Origin: Gammaproteobacteria bacterium
Lineage (GTDB): Bacteria > Pseudomonadota > Gammaproteobacteria > Burkholderiales > Gallionellaceae
NCBI GenBank assembly: GCA_018820925.1
Contig: JAHJNJ010000004.1
Span: 98,154-162,153 of the forward strand
Length of the DNA: 64,000 nt
Direction of reading: 5' to 3'
Part shown: piece by piece, positions 8,421 to 17,589 of the stretch
Numbering within the stretch: the stretch's first letter is position 1
How the letters are laid out: each line of letters starts with the position of its first letter
Made by a program: the position numbers and the translations under genes
Notes under the pieces: generated by a model
Database searches by the model: none
What the model saw: the letters and a program-made list of their open reading frames with translations, nothing else
Told to the model about the DNA's origin: nothing

Positions 8421-9536
8421 TTGAAAGCTCGAAAATTTGCTGCTGTATTAATCCTGCTTGGCGGGCAATTGCTCTTCGCCGGACAGGGCAGGGCAGACGC
8501 ATGGCAGCACACTGTCGGAACCCGTATCTCGACAGAATACGATACGAACCCAGCCATGTCTCCAGAGCGGTCAGAAGGCATCTGGCGGGGTTTGTTCGAT
8601 CCAAGTTACACGCTGACGGGAAGCGTTGGCGAGAACGTAATCACAACAGGGGTGGCGGTGCAGATTGCGCGAGCTTCCGACAAAACGCTGAGCCCGGATC
8701 GCGACAGTCCCAGTGCATTTCTTAACTGGGTGCGCACGAACGAGTCGGGAGAATTCGGGATTGCCTCCCGATATGCGGAAACCGCGACCCGCGACGCCGA
8801 CGGGGTTGAGGCAAATGGCCGAGTTCCCGTAACCAGCACCAGCATTAACCGCTCGCTGTCCGCGAATTGGCGCCACGAACTGAGCGAACGCAGCACGCTT
8901 TCGGCGGATGCCGCATATGAGAAAGTTTCCTACGAGGGGGGCGCATTCACCGATTATTCGTCGCGATCCGGAGGTCTGCGATTTGGCTATACTATGAGCG
9001 AACAAACCACCTCATTTATCCGGGTGTCCGGCAACAAATACACACCGGCCGATGGCGGCCCCTCCAGCAGCCTTGCCGACGCGACATTGGGCATGAACTG
9101 GAGAACCGAATACTGGGATTGGATCTTGCAGGCAGGCAAGGTCAGGGTCGGCGGTGGCAGTTCCGACACGCAGGGCTCGGTCGAAGCGCACTACGCCGGC
9201 CAGCGGGCACAGTTGACATTGAGCGCCGGCCGCGCGGTCAGGCCCAGCGGACTGGGCGGATTTGTCAAAGCCGACCATGTGCGGGGCGGCTGGATTTACG
9301 CCCTGAGCGAATACACCAATATGGGCGCCGATCTGGAGCGGCAAAAAATTCTTTCCACTACAATAAGCGGCGATACCACCAGTAACACTTCCGGCGTCTG
9401 GCTGGATCACGAACTGGCTGCATTTTGGAGAATACGAACATACGTCCAGCGCCGAACCAGCCAGGGTGGCGGGCTCGAAAGCGCCGCCTCGAATGTAATC
9501 GGGCTTGCGCTTTCTTATCTCAATCCGGATTTTTGA
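8421..9536 (+). CDS. Outer-membrane beta-barrel protein of the eps operon (EpsL-like)
   Basis: This 371-aa protein has a signal peptide (residues 1 to about 26, cleavage after GRA). It then shows alternating amphipathic strands ending in a terminal Phe, the usual outer-membrane insertion signature. Phrases such as TRISTEYDTNPAMSPE and SANWRHELSERSTLSADAAY resemble EpsL (TIGR03014) and related PEP-CTERM-system barrels (TIGR03016). Without a separate outer-membrane pore domain in EpsE, it may complete the export channel; that is inference. The start is TTG 8421 with GGGGGAA upstream. Which of the two barrel families it belongs to is uncertain. Confidence 0.7.
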   Translation: MKARKFAAVLILLGGQLLFAGQGRADAWQHTVGTRISTEYDTNPAMSPERSEGIWRGLFDPSYTLTGSVGENVITTGVAVQIARASDKTLSPDRDSPSAFLNWVRTNESGEFGIASRYAETATRDADGVEANGRVPVTSTSINRSLSANWRHELSERSTLSADAAYEKVSYEGGAFTDYSSRSGGLRFGYTMSEQTTSFIRVSGNKYTPADGGPSSSLADATLGMNWRTEYWDWILQAGKVRVGGGSSDTQGSVEAHYAGQRAQLTLSAGRAVRPSGLGGFVKADHVRGGWIYALSEYTNMGADLERQKILSTTISGDTTSNTSGVWLDHELAAFWRIRTYVQRRTSQGGGLESAASNVIGLALSYLNPDF

Positions 9537-9558
9537 ATCTAACGCATTACATCAGACT

Positions 9559-11031
9559 ATGGCTACCGAATACGAACTGACGCTTTCCGATTACCTGTCG
9601 ATCCTGCGCCGCCGTGCGCCCTATCTGATCGGCATCTTCAGTGCGGTTTTATTGATTGCGGTAGCAGTAGCATTCACCCTCCCGCCGTCTTACATGGCCA
9701 CCGGAACCATCATGGTGGAGACGCCGCAAGTGCTCGACGGTGTGATACCCAGGGCGAATAGAAACAATCTGGATGAGCGCATTGACGTCATCAAGCAGCG
9801 GGCAATGACTCGCGAGGGCCTGTTGCAGATTATCAATAAATATACGTTGTTTAAGGACAACTCCGGCACCCGCACCACGACCGAATTGATCGACATGATG
9901 CGCAGCCGTGTTACCGTTGAATCGCTCGGCTCCGGCCAGCAGGGCCAGTCGGCAACGGCCTTTACAATTTCGTTCGAGGATCAAAAACCTGAGGTTGCGC
10001 TTCAGGTCACCAATGATCTGGTGACCCTGTTCCTGGATTGGAACATCAAATTAAGGACCGAAGGCGCCACCGAGACCACGGAATTTCTCAGCCAGGAGTC
10101 GGACAAGCTCAAGGCCGAAGTGGACAGGCTGGAAGAGAAAATCAGCGCATACAAGAGGCAAAACAGCAACAACCTGCCGGAGCAGTTGAGCCTGCGCACA
10201 ACCATGATGGCGCGGGCCGAGAACGATCTGTATTCGGTCGAGCGCGATATCAGGAGCGGCAACGAAGAGTTGCGTTCACTCGAAGCCGAACTGTCTGTTG
10301 CCGGGCACGGAATCAGCAACGACTCGACCCAGACCTTGCCCGCACTCAGGGCCGAATACACCAGACTTTCGGCGGTCTATACGGAATCCCATCCGGATCT
10401 CAGGGCGATCAAACGCAAGATCGATGCCTTGGAGCAGGGTTTGAGTGCGCCGGTGTCCGGCAATACTGCAGGCAACGTCACCAATCTGGCCGTATTCACG
10501 ATACAGGCGAAGATCGATGCAGTGAAGGCCAGGATGGAGTCGCTCGCGCAGCAGAAAAAAATGCTGCAGGACAAAATCAGCGAAAACGAACATGCGATGG
10601 TGTTGACGCCCAGAGTGGCACAGGGACTGGATATACTTATTCGCGACAGGGATAGCGCGCAAAGAAAGTTCGACGAACTGCGCAACAAAAAAATGAATGC
10701 GCAAATTGCACAAAATTTGGAAAGCGAAAACAAGTCGGAGCGCTTTACCCTGCTTGAACCGCCGATTCTGCCGGAGAAGCCGTTCAAGCCCAACCGCAAG
10801 AAAATATTCGCGCTCGGTTTGTTCCTGGCTCTGGCTTCCGCGCTAGGCGTCGTCATGCTGCTGGAGTCCATCGACAAACGGATACGCGGTGCGGAAGCAC
10901 TTACCCATGCAATGGGTTTCCGTCCGCTGGTAATCATTCCTTATCTGCCCGTGGAGGGGGAACAAGGACTTTATAAGAACAAGAACATGCGGGAAATTAT
11001 CGCAATGTTGCGGGCACGCTGGAAAATATAA
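9559..11031 (+). CDS. epsF: Chain-length determinant protein EpsF (PCP/Wzz family)
   Basis: This is a 490-aa inner-membrane polysaccharide co-polymerase. It has a Wzz N-terminal domain with a first transmembrane helix (about residues 20-42), a long periplasmic coiled coil (about 160-390), a Pro-rich stretch PPILPEKPFKPN and a second transmembrane helix (about 415-435). A short cytoplasmic tail contacts the kinase. It lacks a fused kinase domain, which is supplied by the following gene. ATG 9559 is preferred, because an earlier in-frame start would overlap the previous gene by 32 bp. It would set EPS chain length together with EpsG. Confidence 0.9.
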   Translation: MATEYELTLSDYLSILRRRAPYLIGIFSAVLLIAVAVAFTLPPSYMATGTIMVETPQVLDGVIPRANRNNLDERIDVIKQRAMTREGLLQIINKYTLFKDNSGTRTTTELIDMMRSRVTVESLGSGQQGQSATAFTISFEDQKPEVALQVTNDLVTLFLDWNIKLRTEGATETTEFLSQESDKLKAEVDRLEEKISAYKRQNSNNLPEQLSLRTTMMARAENDLYSVERDIRSGNEELRSLEAELSVAGHGISNDSTQTLPALRAEYTRLSAVYTESHPDLRAIKRKIDALEQGLSAPVSGNTAGNVTNLAVFTIQAKIDAVKARMESLAQQKKMLQDKISENEHAMVLTPRVAQGLDILIRDRDSAQRKFDELRNKKMNAQIAQNLESENKSERFTLLEPPILPEKPFKPNRKKIFALGLFLALASALGVVMLLESIDKRIRGAEALTHAMGFRPLVIIPYLPVEGEQGLYKNKNMREIIAMLRARWKI

Positions 11032-11107
11032 ATCGCATCATTGCGTGTGCATGTCGCCGGGTATGGCGGCGATTGAAATTCTGGATAAATCAGAACAGGT
11101 GGAATGA

Positions 11108-11947
11108 ATGGAACGCATCAAACAGGCCATTGAAAAGGTCAAAGCGCAACAAACGGGCGAAACAGGCCGAGCCCGCCCACATCTGGAAAGCCCCGGCGTT
11201 GCGCGCAGCACGCCCATTGCCAAAGCGCATGAAGAACTGGGGGATATCCGCTACGAGTACACCCGTGTCGTCAAGCTGCAGATGGATCACATCGAACAAA
11301 ACCGCATTGTGGCATTCAATAAAAATGACCCCAAGGGCATGAGTTTTGATCTGTTGCGTACGCATGTTTTGCAGAAGATGGAAGAGAACGGATGGCGCAC
11401 CCTGGCTATTACCTCGCCTACGCCGGAGGCCGGAAAGACCGTGGTCGCGATCAACTTGGCCATGAGCATTGCGCAGCAGACAAACAGAACTGCCATGCTG
11501 GTAGATTTCGACCTGCGTCGCCCCAAGGTGGGGGCTTATCTGGGTATCCCCATGGAGCGGTCTCTGAACGACATGCTGGACGGGACGGTCGAACTGCGGG
11601 ATGTGCTCGTCAATCCAAATTTGCCGAGACTGGTAGTGTTGCCAACCAGGAGCCCGGTGGAAAATTCGTCGGAAACATTGTCCTCCAAGAGAATTGCGGA
11701 TCTGACCAAAGAGCTGCGCGAACGTTACAAATCGCGCATCGTCATCTTTGACTTGCCCCCCCTACTTGTTGCCGACGATGCAATCGCCTTACTGCCGCAG
11801 ATCGACTGCGTGCTCATGGTCGTGGCCAACGGGATGTCTACCAAGAGAGAGATCGAGGACAGCCTGCGCTTGCTGCCAGCAGAAAAACTCATTGGAACGG
11901 TACTCAACAAGGCAGATGTTGAGCCGATGGCGTATTACTACGACTAG
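11108..11947 (+). CDS. epsG: EpsG, tyrosine autokinase of EPS assembly
   Basis: This is a 279-aa cytoplasmic BY-kinase. It has Walker A at about residues 101-109 (SPTPEAGKTVVA), Walker A' at about 134-142 (MLVDFDLRR) and Walker B IVIFDLPPLL near 215. A short C-terminal tyrosine cluster (YYY, last five residues) could be the autophosphorylation site. It matches the PEP-CTERM/EpsG kinase families (TIGR03018/03029). It follows epsF, its membrane activator, with 76 bp between them. It converges on the minus-strand polymerase gene with only 32 bp and no visible terminator between. Confidence 0.9.
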   Translation: MERIKQAIEKVKAQQTGETGRARPHLESPGVARSTPIAKAHEELGDIRYEYTRVVKLQMDHIEQNRIVAFNKNDPKGMSFDLLRTHVLQKMEENGWRTLAITSPTPEAGKTVVAINLAMSIAQQTNRTAMLVDFDLRRPKVGAYLGIPMERSLNDMLDGTVELRDVLVNPNLPRLVVLPTRSPVENSSETLSSKRIADLTKELRERYKSRIVIFDLPPLLVADDAIALLPQIDCVLMVVANGMSTKREIEDSLRLLPAEKLIGTVLNKADVEPMAYYYD

Positions 11948-11979
11948 TGGACTGTTGGGCCGAATCCTGCGTATCGGTG

Positions 11980-13527
11980 CTACTTTGGAGAGGTGTGCGG
12001 GCTTGATTGCTGAGTGCCCTTCTGTGCGTCATTCTTACTTCTCCCTTCGGCCTGTTTGCGAACAAGTTGCGCATACGCCACCCCCATCCCCGCAATGCAC
12101 CAGTACATTATTGGCACAAAAGTAATACTGCTCACAGTAGAAATGATGACCAGCATGGCCAGCAAAGTGGACATCAAGATACGGCCAAGCAAATATTCCT
12201 CGCTGTCCTTGTTGGCGATTGAACGCATGGCGCGATGTATCCCGAAGAGACACATGGCAAAGAATCCCGCAAAGAGACCCAGTCCAATGAATCCTGTTTT
12301 GAGCGCCACCACAACATAGGAATTGACAATATCAATGATGCCCTGGCCTTGGCGCATAGCCTCCATCTCGGGCGTATTGAGATAATCTGTAGAGCCGACC
12401 CAGGGATTGCGCTGAATTACGATCATTGAATTGGTAAACAGTTGCTCGCGGTATTCGACGTTGTTTTTTTCTGTCTTACCGACAAAAGGAATCAGATTAA
12501 TCACTCTTTCGCCGCCGGGAAGTACCGAAACCAAAGCTAGAGCCGCAACTGCTGCCAAGGCAAGCATCGTTAGGCGGCGAACCGCGTATCGACCCGTGGC
12601 AGTATAAACAACCAGCATTACGGCGCAGCCTACCCATGGTCCGCGCGACAATGGCGCAATCAGGCCACCGGCCAGCAATGCCCATCCGAGTCGGCGTATG
12701 AGTTTTTTGTGGATGAGGCGTTGAATAAAGAAATATGAGCCTATTCCAATAACCATCAGATAGCCCAACACGATAGGTTGGCCAGATGTTGCAAGCGCCC
12801 TGAGCATGCCATCCCGCCCAAGGTAGGCTGACAAGCCTTCTCCCTGTTCGTACAGTTCTGTCAGGCCGGAATAAAGCACCCAGCCTTTTGAAAATTCAAA
12901 GATCCCGGTCATGGCCAGGATCATCATTGCGATGACAAGGCTCAGCAGAGCATCGCGAAATGATTGCATATCCTTTAATGCGCGGCTGACGACATAGTAG
13001 GGGAGAAAGACGTCAATGAAGAGATAAAACTCTTTGCGTAGAACGTTCGTCAGGTTGTCTTCGCGCAGGTAGAGTACGGCGACGAGAAAGAGGTATGCGA
13101 TCAGCGCCTTGTCGGACGCTGTACGGGCGAACGAAAGCGTGTCGCTTTGCTTTTGCAGAGAAAGAAAAGCGGGAAGAAGAATGACGAGTGCAAGAAGTCT
13201 TGGGTTGGTCAGATCGAACAAATTGTTGATCAATCCCAGTCCGGATAGCGGGGCGGCTATTTCAGGTATGACGAACAGAATGAAAAAATACAGCGCGGTC
13301 GGGTTTGTTTCACGCTTGTTCGAGTAGAGCAACAGCAGCGTGGCGACCAAAGCGTATAACCAGAAATTCTGCGTCAGAAACGCGGCAAGCGTAAGAGTGA
13401 TCCAAACATTTCGTCTGCGCTTGTAATCACTCCCGTCAGAAATGGCGCAAGCTGACCGGTGTGCGAACGCAAATACAGTCGTTGCAAGAACAAGAATTAC
13501 TATTAGGACTCGAATGTATTCTGGCAT
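11980..13527 (-). CDS. O-antigen ligase/polymerase family protein (Wzy-like EPS polymerase)
   Basis: This 515-aa inner-membrane protein has about 11-12 predicted helices. A large periplasmic loop (about residues 370-430) contains the conserved pattern around NVEYREQLFTNSMIVIQRNPWVG, typical of the Wzy_C/O-antigen ligase superfamily (PF04932). In an EPS locus with a Wzx flippase it most likely polymerises lipid-linked repeat units; an O-ligase role is the alternative. It is the last gene of a minus-strand group (flippase, GT4, polymerase) facing the plus-strand eps genes. The C-terminal tail is charged and low-complexity. Confidence 0.82.
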   Translation of the reverse strand: MPEYIRVLIVILVLATTVFAFAHRSACAISDGSDYKRRRNVWITLTLAAFLTQNFWLYALVATLLLLYSNKRETNPTALYFFILFVIPEIAAPLSGLGLINNLFDLTNPRLLALVILLPAFLSLQKQSDTLSFARTASDKALIAYLFLVAVLYLREDNLTNVLRKEFYLFIDVFLPYYVVSRALKDMQSFRDALLSLVIAMMILAMTGIFEFSKGWVLYSGLTELYEQGEGLSAYLGRDGMLRALATSGQPIVLGYLMVIGIGSYFFIQRLIHKKLIRRLGWALLAGGLIAPLSRGPWVGCAVMLVVYTATGRYAVRRLTMLALAAVAALALVSVLPGGERVINLIPFVGKTEKNNVEYREQLFTNSMIVIQRNPWVGSTDYLNTPEMEAMRQGQGIIDIVNSYVVVALKTGFIGLGLFAGFFAMCLFGIHRAMRSIANKDSEEYLLGRILMSTLLAMLVIISTVSSITFVPIMYWCIAGMGVAYAQLVRKQAEGRSKNDAQKGTQQSSPHTSPK

Positions 13528-13624
13528 AACGGGTTTATTGTGGTTTCTGAATGCCAGCGTTCAATTAACAGGGTGGCAAGACATTTCCAGTTCTATCCGC
13601 ATAGGCTACAGTCATATCCGGCGG

Positions 13625-14770
13625 CTAACTAACCTTGCCGGCCATCGTTGCCTGCAAGCACTCGGCTCGGAGACGACCCACATTGCTCCACAAATACTGG
13701 CTGGCCTTGTTGTATGCATTTTCAGCCAATTGGTGCCGAAGTTCGGTGTCGGAATATAACTTGCGTATGGACGCTATCCATCTATCCGCATCATGCGGGT
13801 CGACAACCAACCCATCATGTCCATGGCTAATAATACCACCCGCTCCCATGGGACTCACAATGGACGGCAGTCCGGCACCCAAAGCAAGATATGTCACCAA
13901 GGGGCTGCCTTCTTCCAAGCTGGGCAAAAGCAATACATCCGCATCTAAATATACTGACCGGAGATCGCTTGTGAATGGCACATGTTCCACGTCATGTCGC
14001 TTCAAGTAGGGTTCTATCAGTTGCATTGCACTGGGCTCAAACCGCCCGACCAGTTTCAGCTTTCCTGCCACACCGGCCTTGGCCCAATATTCGAGCAACA
14101 GATGGATGCCCTTGCGGATGCCAATTCTGCCGACGAATATGGCGGTAAATTCGGTTCTCTTGGTGCGTGCAGCAACTTCTTCCGGCAACAGAATCTCATG
14201 CTCGTAACAGCCGTAACTGGTCTGGATAATTTTACTGATGGGCACGTTGGCGTTGAGCAGGGATTTTGTGACTTCAGGGCTGGGGCTAAAGACATAGTCG
14301 ACCAGTTCAAGTTTGGTGCTTTCTTCTGTTATGCTTTTCTCATCAATTCCATGGTTGGGTGTCAAGCCGAGACGATGGTATTCCGAGTCCAGAATCTGCT
14401 TGCTGGTGGCCTGATGAGTATTAACGTTTTCGGTAACCAGCGTCCCTCCCATCGACTTGATGGCGCGATAGGTTTCGATTGAAGTGCCAGGCCAAAGATA
14501 TGCGATATCTCGGGATTTTAGCGAGCGAAGATAACGCCACTCGGTGTATTTTTCCAAAGAATCTTCGGAAAAAAATCGATAACCGATAGATTTTGCCCAG
14601 AGCGGTATGGTGGGACGAAAAAATGGCTTGTGAATATTGTTCTCGCTGGAAACGCAGCGCAGACTTACATCCAGACCCGCAGAATGCATTGCTCCCAATA
14701 TTGCCTGGCAAGCGTAACTCGGGCCGCCGCGATCGGAAATATGGGTAGGGCATAAGGTGTTAATTCGCAT
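13625..14770 (-). CDS. Glycosyltransferase family 4
   Basis: This is a 381-aa GT-B fold glycosyltransferase. The N-terminal acceptor domain has the glycine-rich DRGGPSYACQAI at about residues 13-24. The C-terminal GT1/GT4 domain has FVGRIGIRKGIHLLLEYW (about 215) and LLLPSLEEGSPLVTYLALGAGLP (about 285-307), containing the nucleotide-sugar site. It would add one sugar of the EPS unit on the cytoplasmic face. It begins 3 bp after the flippase stop codon and is evidently co-transcribed with it. Donor and linkage cannot be predicted. Confidence 0.85.
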   Translation of the reverse strand: MRINTLCPTHISDRGGPSYACQAILGAMHSAGLDVSLRCVSSENNIHKPFFRPTIPLWAKSIGYRFFSEDSLEKYTEWRYLRSLKSRDIAYLWPGTSIETYRAIKSMGGTLVTENVNTHQATSKQILDSEYHRLGLTPNHGIDEKSITEESTKLELVDYVFSPSPEVTKSLLNANVPISKIIQTSYGCYEHEILLPEEVAARTKRTEFTAIFVGRIGIRKGIHLLLEYWAKAGVAGKLKLVGRFEPSAMQLIEPYLKRHDVEHVPFTSDLRSVYLDADVLLLPSLEEGSPLVTYLALGAGLPSIVSPMGAGGIISHGHDGLVVDPHDADRWIASIRKLYSDTELRHQLAENAYNKASQYLWSNVGRLRAECLQATMAGKVS

Positions 14771-14773
14771 TGT

Positions 14774-16108
14774 TCAGGAACCGAAATTAATCATCAAGCG
14801 CGACCAGGCAAGCGCAACAATCAGTACTGATGCGCCAATCAAGGGTAGATCAAGCTTTGGTTGCCAAAGCCCGTTGCGGGACATCACTAGCGCCTGCACC
14901 GGATACATTGCCCAATTTGCAGCAGCGACTCCGGCTACCAGGCCCATGCCTCCGCCGAAATGGTAGCCAATCCACATTCCGCCCAATTGAATGACGATCT
15001 GGCTTGCCGTCAGCATCGTCATCGTTGCGACCTTGCCTATTGCCAGTAATACTCCCGTGTAAGAACCCCACACGCAACCGACCAGTGTGCCGGCTGCAAG
15101 CAGTTCCAGCATGGGGCCGGAATCGAAATAACGCTTATCGTACAACAGCCCCATCAACTGGGTGCCCAGAAATACAAAAAAGACAGCCAAGCCCCAACTG
15201 GGCAAAGTGATTGCCAATCTGGATTTGAAAAGAACTGCGGGGAGGTTCTGCGGCTTCTCGCGATAAACCTCCGAAAAGGCCGGGAAGAACACTCTGGAAG
15301 CTAGTTGCAGAATGGCTTGCCAGAACATGAGGCTCATCGTGCTTGCCAAGGTATACAAGGCCAGTTGGCGCATATCGAGCACAGCGCCTATTAACATTCG
15401 GGCGCCTTCGGCCGACACGAAGCTGAGCATGGAGCTCCACATGATCCAGCGGCCAAAGCGTATCAACTGACCTACCGCATCGCGTTCCCAGGTAAGTTTA
15501 TTATTAACACCATGTAGGGCCCAATGGCTGGTAATCGTTTTCAGGGCGGAGGAAATCAAACCTCCCCAAACCAGAGACCAAACTGATCGCATCAGCCATG
15601 CGAGATAAATGGTGCAGGCCAGGCCTATTACGTAAGTGCCTAGCTCGATCAGCGTGACGCGTTTGGCTTCCAGATTACGTTGTGCCGTATAGAGTTTTGT
15701 CGAGTTGAATCCGCTGATTATGGAACCAATCCCGACTACGGGAAGCATGGATGCAAGTTCCGGTACCTTGTAAAACGTGGCGATGGGTAAAGCCAGGGCA
15801 CTCAGTCCAAGCCAAATCAGCAAGCCCAGCAATATCTGGATAGTCCATGCCGTATTGATAAATGCGGGATCGTTCCCGCGTTTGTTTTGAACGATGGACT
15901 GTCCCAAGCCCATATCGACGAGTACCGTCATGCCATAACAGGCGACGCCGATGATCGCCATCATTCCAAACGCTTCGGGGAAGAGCAGGCGGGTGAGAAT
16001 GAGGTTTCCTGCCAGACGTAGCGCCTGACCTGCGCCATAACCAACCAGGGTCCAGGAGCCGGAGTTCAGTACGCGCTGCCTGAGAGTGAGTGAGCTGTTT
16101 GAGGACAT
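14774..16108 (-). CDS. Oligosaccharide flippase (Wzx, MOP superfamily)
   Basis: This 444-aa protein has 12-14 predicted membrane helices. Its N-terminal Polysacc_synt motif is typical of MATE/MOP exporters (LNSGSWTLVGYGAGQALRLA, then NLILTRLLFPEAFG). It would flip the undecaprenyl-linked repeat unit to the periplasm. The start at ATG 16108 is preferred over an in-frame one at 16216, because family members begin with this Ser/Leu/Arg-rich stretch. It is the first gene of the minus-strand Wzx-GT4-Wzy group, with a 470-bp divergent intergenic region upstream. Confidence 0.88.
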   Translation of the reverse strand: MSSNSSLTLRQRVLNSGSWTLVGYGAGQALRLAGNLILTRLLFPEAFGMMAIIGVACYGMTVLVDMGLGQSIVQNKRGNDPAFINTAWTIQILLGLLIWLGLSALALPIATFYKVPELASMLPVVGIGSIISGFNSTKLYTAQRNLEAKRVTLIELGTYVIGLACTIYLAWLMRSVWSLVWGGLISSALKTITSHWALHGVNNKLTWERDAVGQLIRFGRWIMWSSMLSFVSAEGARMLIGAVLDMRQLALYTLASTMSLMFWQAILQLASRVFFPAFSEVYREKPQNLPAVLFKSRLAITLPSWGLAVFFVFLGTQLMGLLYDKRYFDSGPMLELLAAGTLVGCVWGSYTGVLLAIGKVATMTMLTASQIVIQLGGMWIGYHFGGGMGLVAGVAAANWAMYPVQALVMSRNGLWQPKLDLPLIGASVLIVALAWSRLMINFGS

Positions 16109-16578
16109 TGTTATTACAAATAAATACCGGCGAATGAAAGAACAAGAAAAATCAGCAAGGAAACAATACCAGCGATTTTTCACATGGAATACGAGATACC
16201 TGCAATCCAGTGACACCTTATTACAGCAATAAAACAGCCTTTTCTGGCGACCTGCTGGGAGACCGGTGCCATTCGTAATTGGTGAACAGGCTTGTTTGTA
16301 TGTTCAAGTCGATTGTTGGGATTTTCGCAATAATTACGGCAGTGCCGTCCGGATGCGAATATATCAACGCCGGGCATTTTACACGACACCGATTTTTTTA
16401 ATCGGTTTAACGCATGCCTTCGGTATTCTTGACTTACAATAAGGCGGACACACAACCCATTGATTTTGGCAGCACATATGAAATGTACTTCAAGAAGGCG
16501 GCGGAAAACTGTCGCTTGGTTTGATGCAGAGTCTGTACGACGCAATTCTGAAACAACCGGCAATTGATTACTCTGGAC
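16109..16578. other. 470-bp divergent intergenic region
   Basis: No gene is supported here. The region separates the minus-strand flippase group from the plus-strand glycosyltransferases and must carry both promoters. A possible -35 TTGACT is at 16429 on the plus strand, without a good -10. The G+C content is lower than in the flanking genes. I saw no repeat, terminator or TGTAC-type palindrome. Confidence 0.4.
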
Positions 16579-17589
16579 ATGGCAAGAATGGATAGCACCT
16601 GGATCGTTATCGTTAACTACCGTACCGCCGATCTGGTCGTTGATTGCCTGAGCTCGCTTGCCCCGCAAATTCAAGAATTTAACAAGATCAGGGTTGTTGT
16701 GGTCGATAACAACTCGGGTGACGGTTCTGCGGCGAAACTGTCGGCCGCAATCGAGCGCGAGACTTGGGCTGCTTGGGCAGAAGTGATGCCGCTTGATCGC
16801 AATGGAGGTTTTGCTTTCGGCAACAACGCGGGCATACGCAAGGCGTTGTCTTCGCCCGAGCCCGTTGACTACATCATGCTGCTCAATCCGGATACCGTGG
16901 CCTTGCCTGGAGCGATCAAGGCGCTGGTGGGCTTTATGGACGCTCATCCGGAGGTCGGAATTGCGGGCAGCGAGCTAGAGAATGCCGACGGGAGCCTGGA
17001 GTATTCCGCCCATGCATTTCCCTCTCCGCTGGGCGAACTGGATGGGGCGGCACGCTTGGGCGTGCTTAGCCGCTGGTTGCGCCAAAATGCGGCCAACACC
17101 CCGACACGAAATTCGGCGCATCGGTGCGGTTGGGTGTCCGGGGCGAGCATGATTTTTCGCCGGCAGGTGATTGAGAATATCGGTCTGATGGATGAGGGAT
17201 TTTTTCTGTATTTCGAGGAAGTGGATATTTGCCGCCGCGCGCATGCGGCAGGGTGGCAATGCTGGTATGTGCCCGCGTCGCGCATAATCCATCTGGAAGG
17301 AGCGGCTACCGGTATACGCGCCGCAGCAAAGCGCAGGGCGGGGTATTGGTATGATTCGCGCAGGCGTTACTTTGTCAAATCCTATGGTGTTTCCGGTCTC
17401 GTAGTTGCCGACTTGCTGTGGGCGGTGGGGCGCTTCTCATACCTGGTGCGCAAGGTCTTGCGTCTCGGTGCGGCAAGTCGGGGAGATTGCGACCCCAAGT
17501 GGTACACGTTCGATTTGTTATGGGGAGACTTGAAGGCGATTCTGACGGGCCGGGTGTGGAAGATTCCCCGCGCAGGTGGGCAGTCATGA
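16579..17589 (+). CDS. Glycosyltransferase family 2 (rhamnosyl-transferase-like)
   Basis: This is a 336-aa GT-A fold enzyme. It begins with TWIVIVNYRTADLVVDCL and continues with VVDNNSGDGSAAKL (nucleotide binding), MLLNPDTVALPGAI (DxD-like NPDT, about residue 100) and FFLYFEEVDICRRA (acceptor/catalytic ED motif, about 215). This set is typical of WcaA/RfbF-like and rhamnosyl transferases. ATG 16579 is chosen; ATG 16588 is nearly equivalent. Its stop overlaps the start of the next glycosyltransferase by 4 bp, so the two are coupled. Confidence 0.85.
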   Translation: MARMDSTWIVIVNYRTADLVVDCLSSLAPQIQEFNKIRVVVVDNNSGDGSAAKLSAAIERETWAAWAEVMPLDRNGGFAFGNNAGIRKALSSPEPVDYIMLLNPDTVALPGAIKALVGFMDAHPEVGIAGSELENADGSLEYSAHAFPSPLGELDGAARLGVLSRWLRQNAANTPTRNSAHRCGWVSGASMIFRRQVIENIGLMDEGFFLYFEEVDICRRAHAAGWQCWYVPASRIIHLEGAATGIRAAAKRRAGYWYDSRRRYFVKSYGVSGLVVADLLWAVGRFSYLVRKVLRLGAASRGDCDPKWYTFDLLWGDLKAILTGRVWKIPRAGGQS

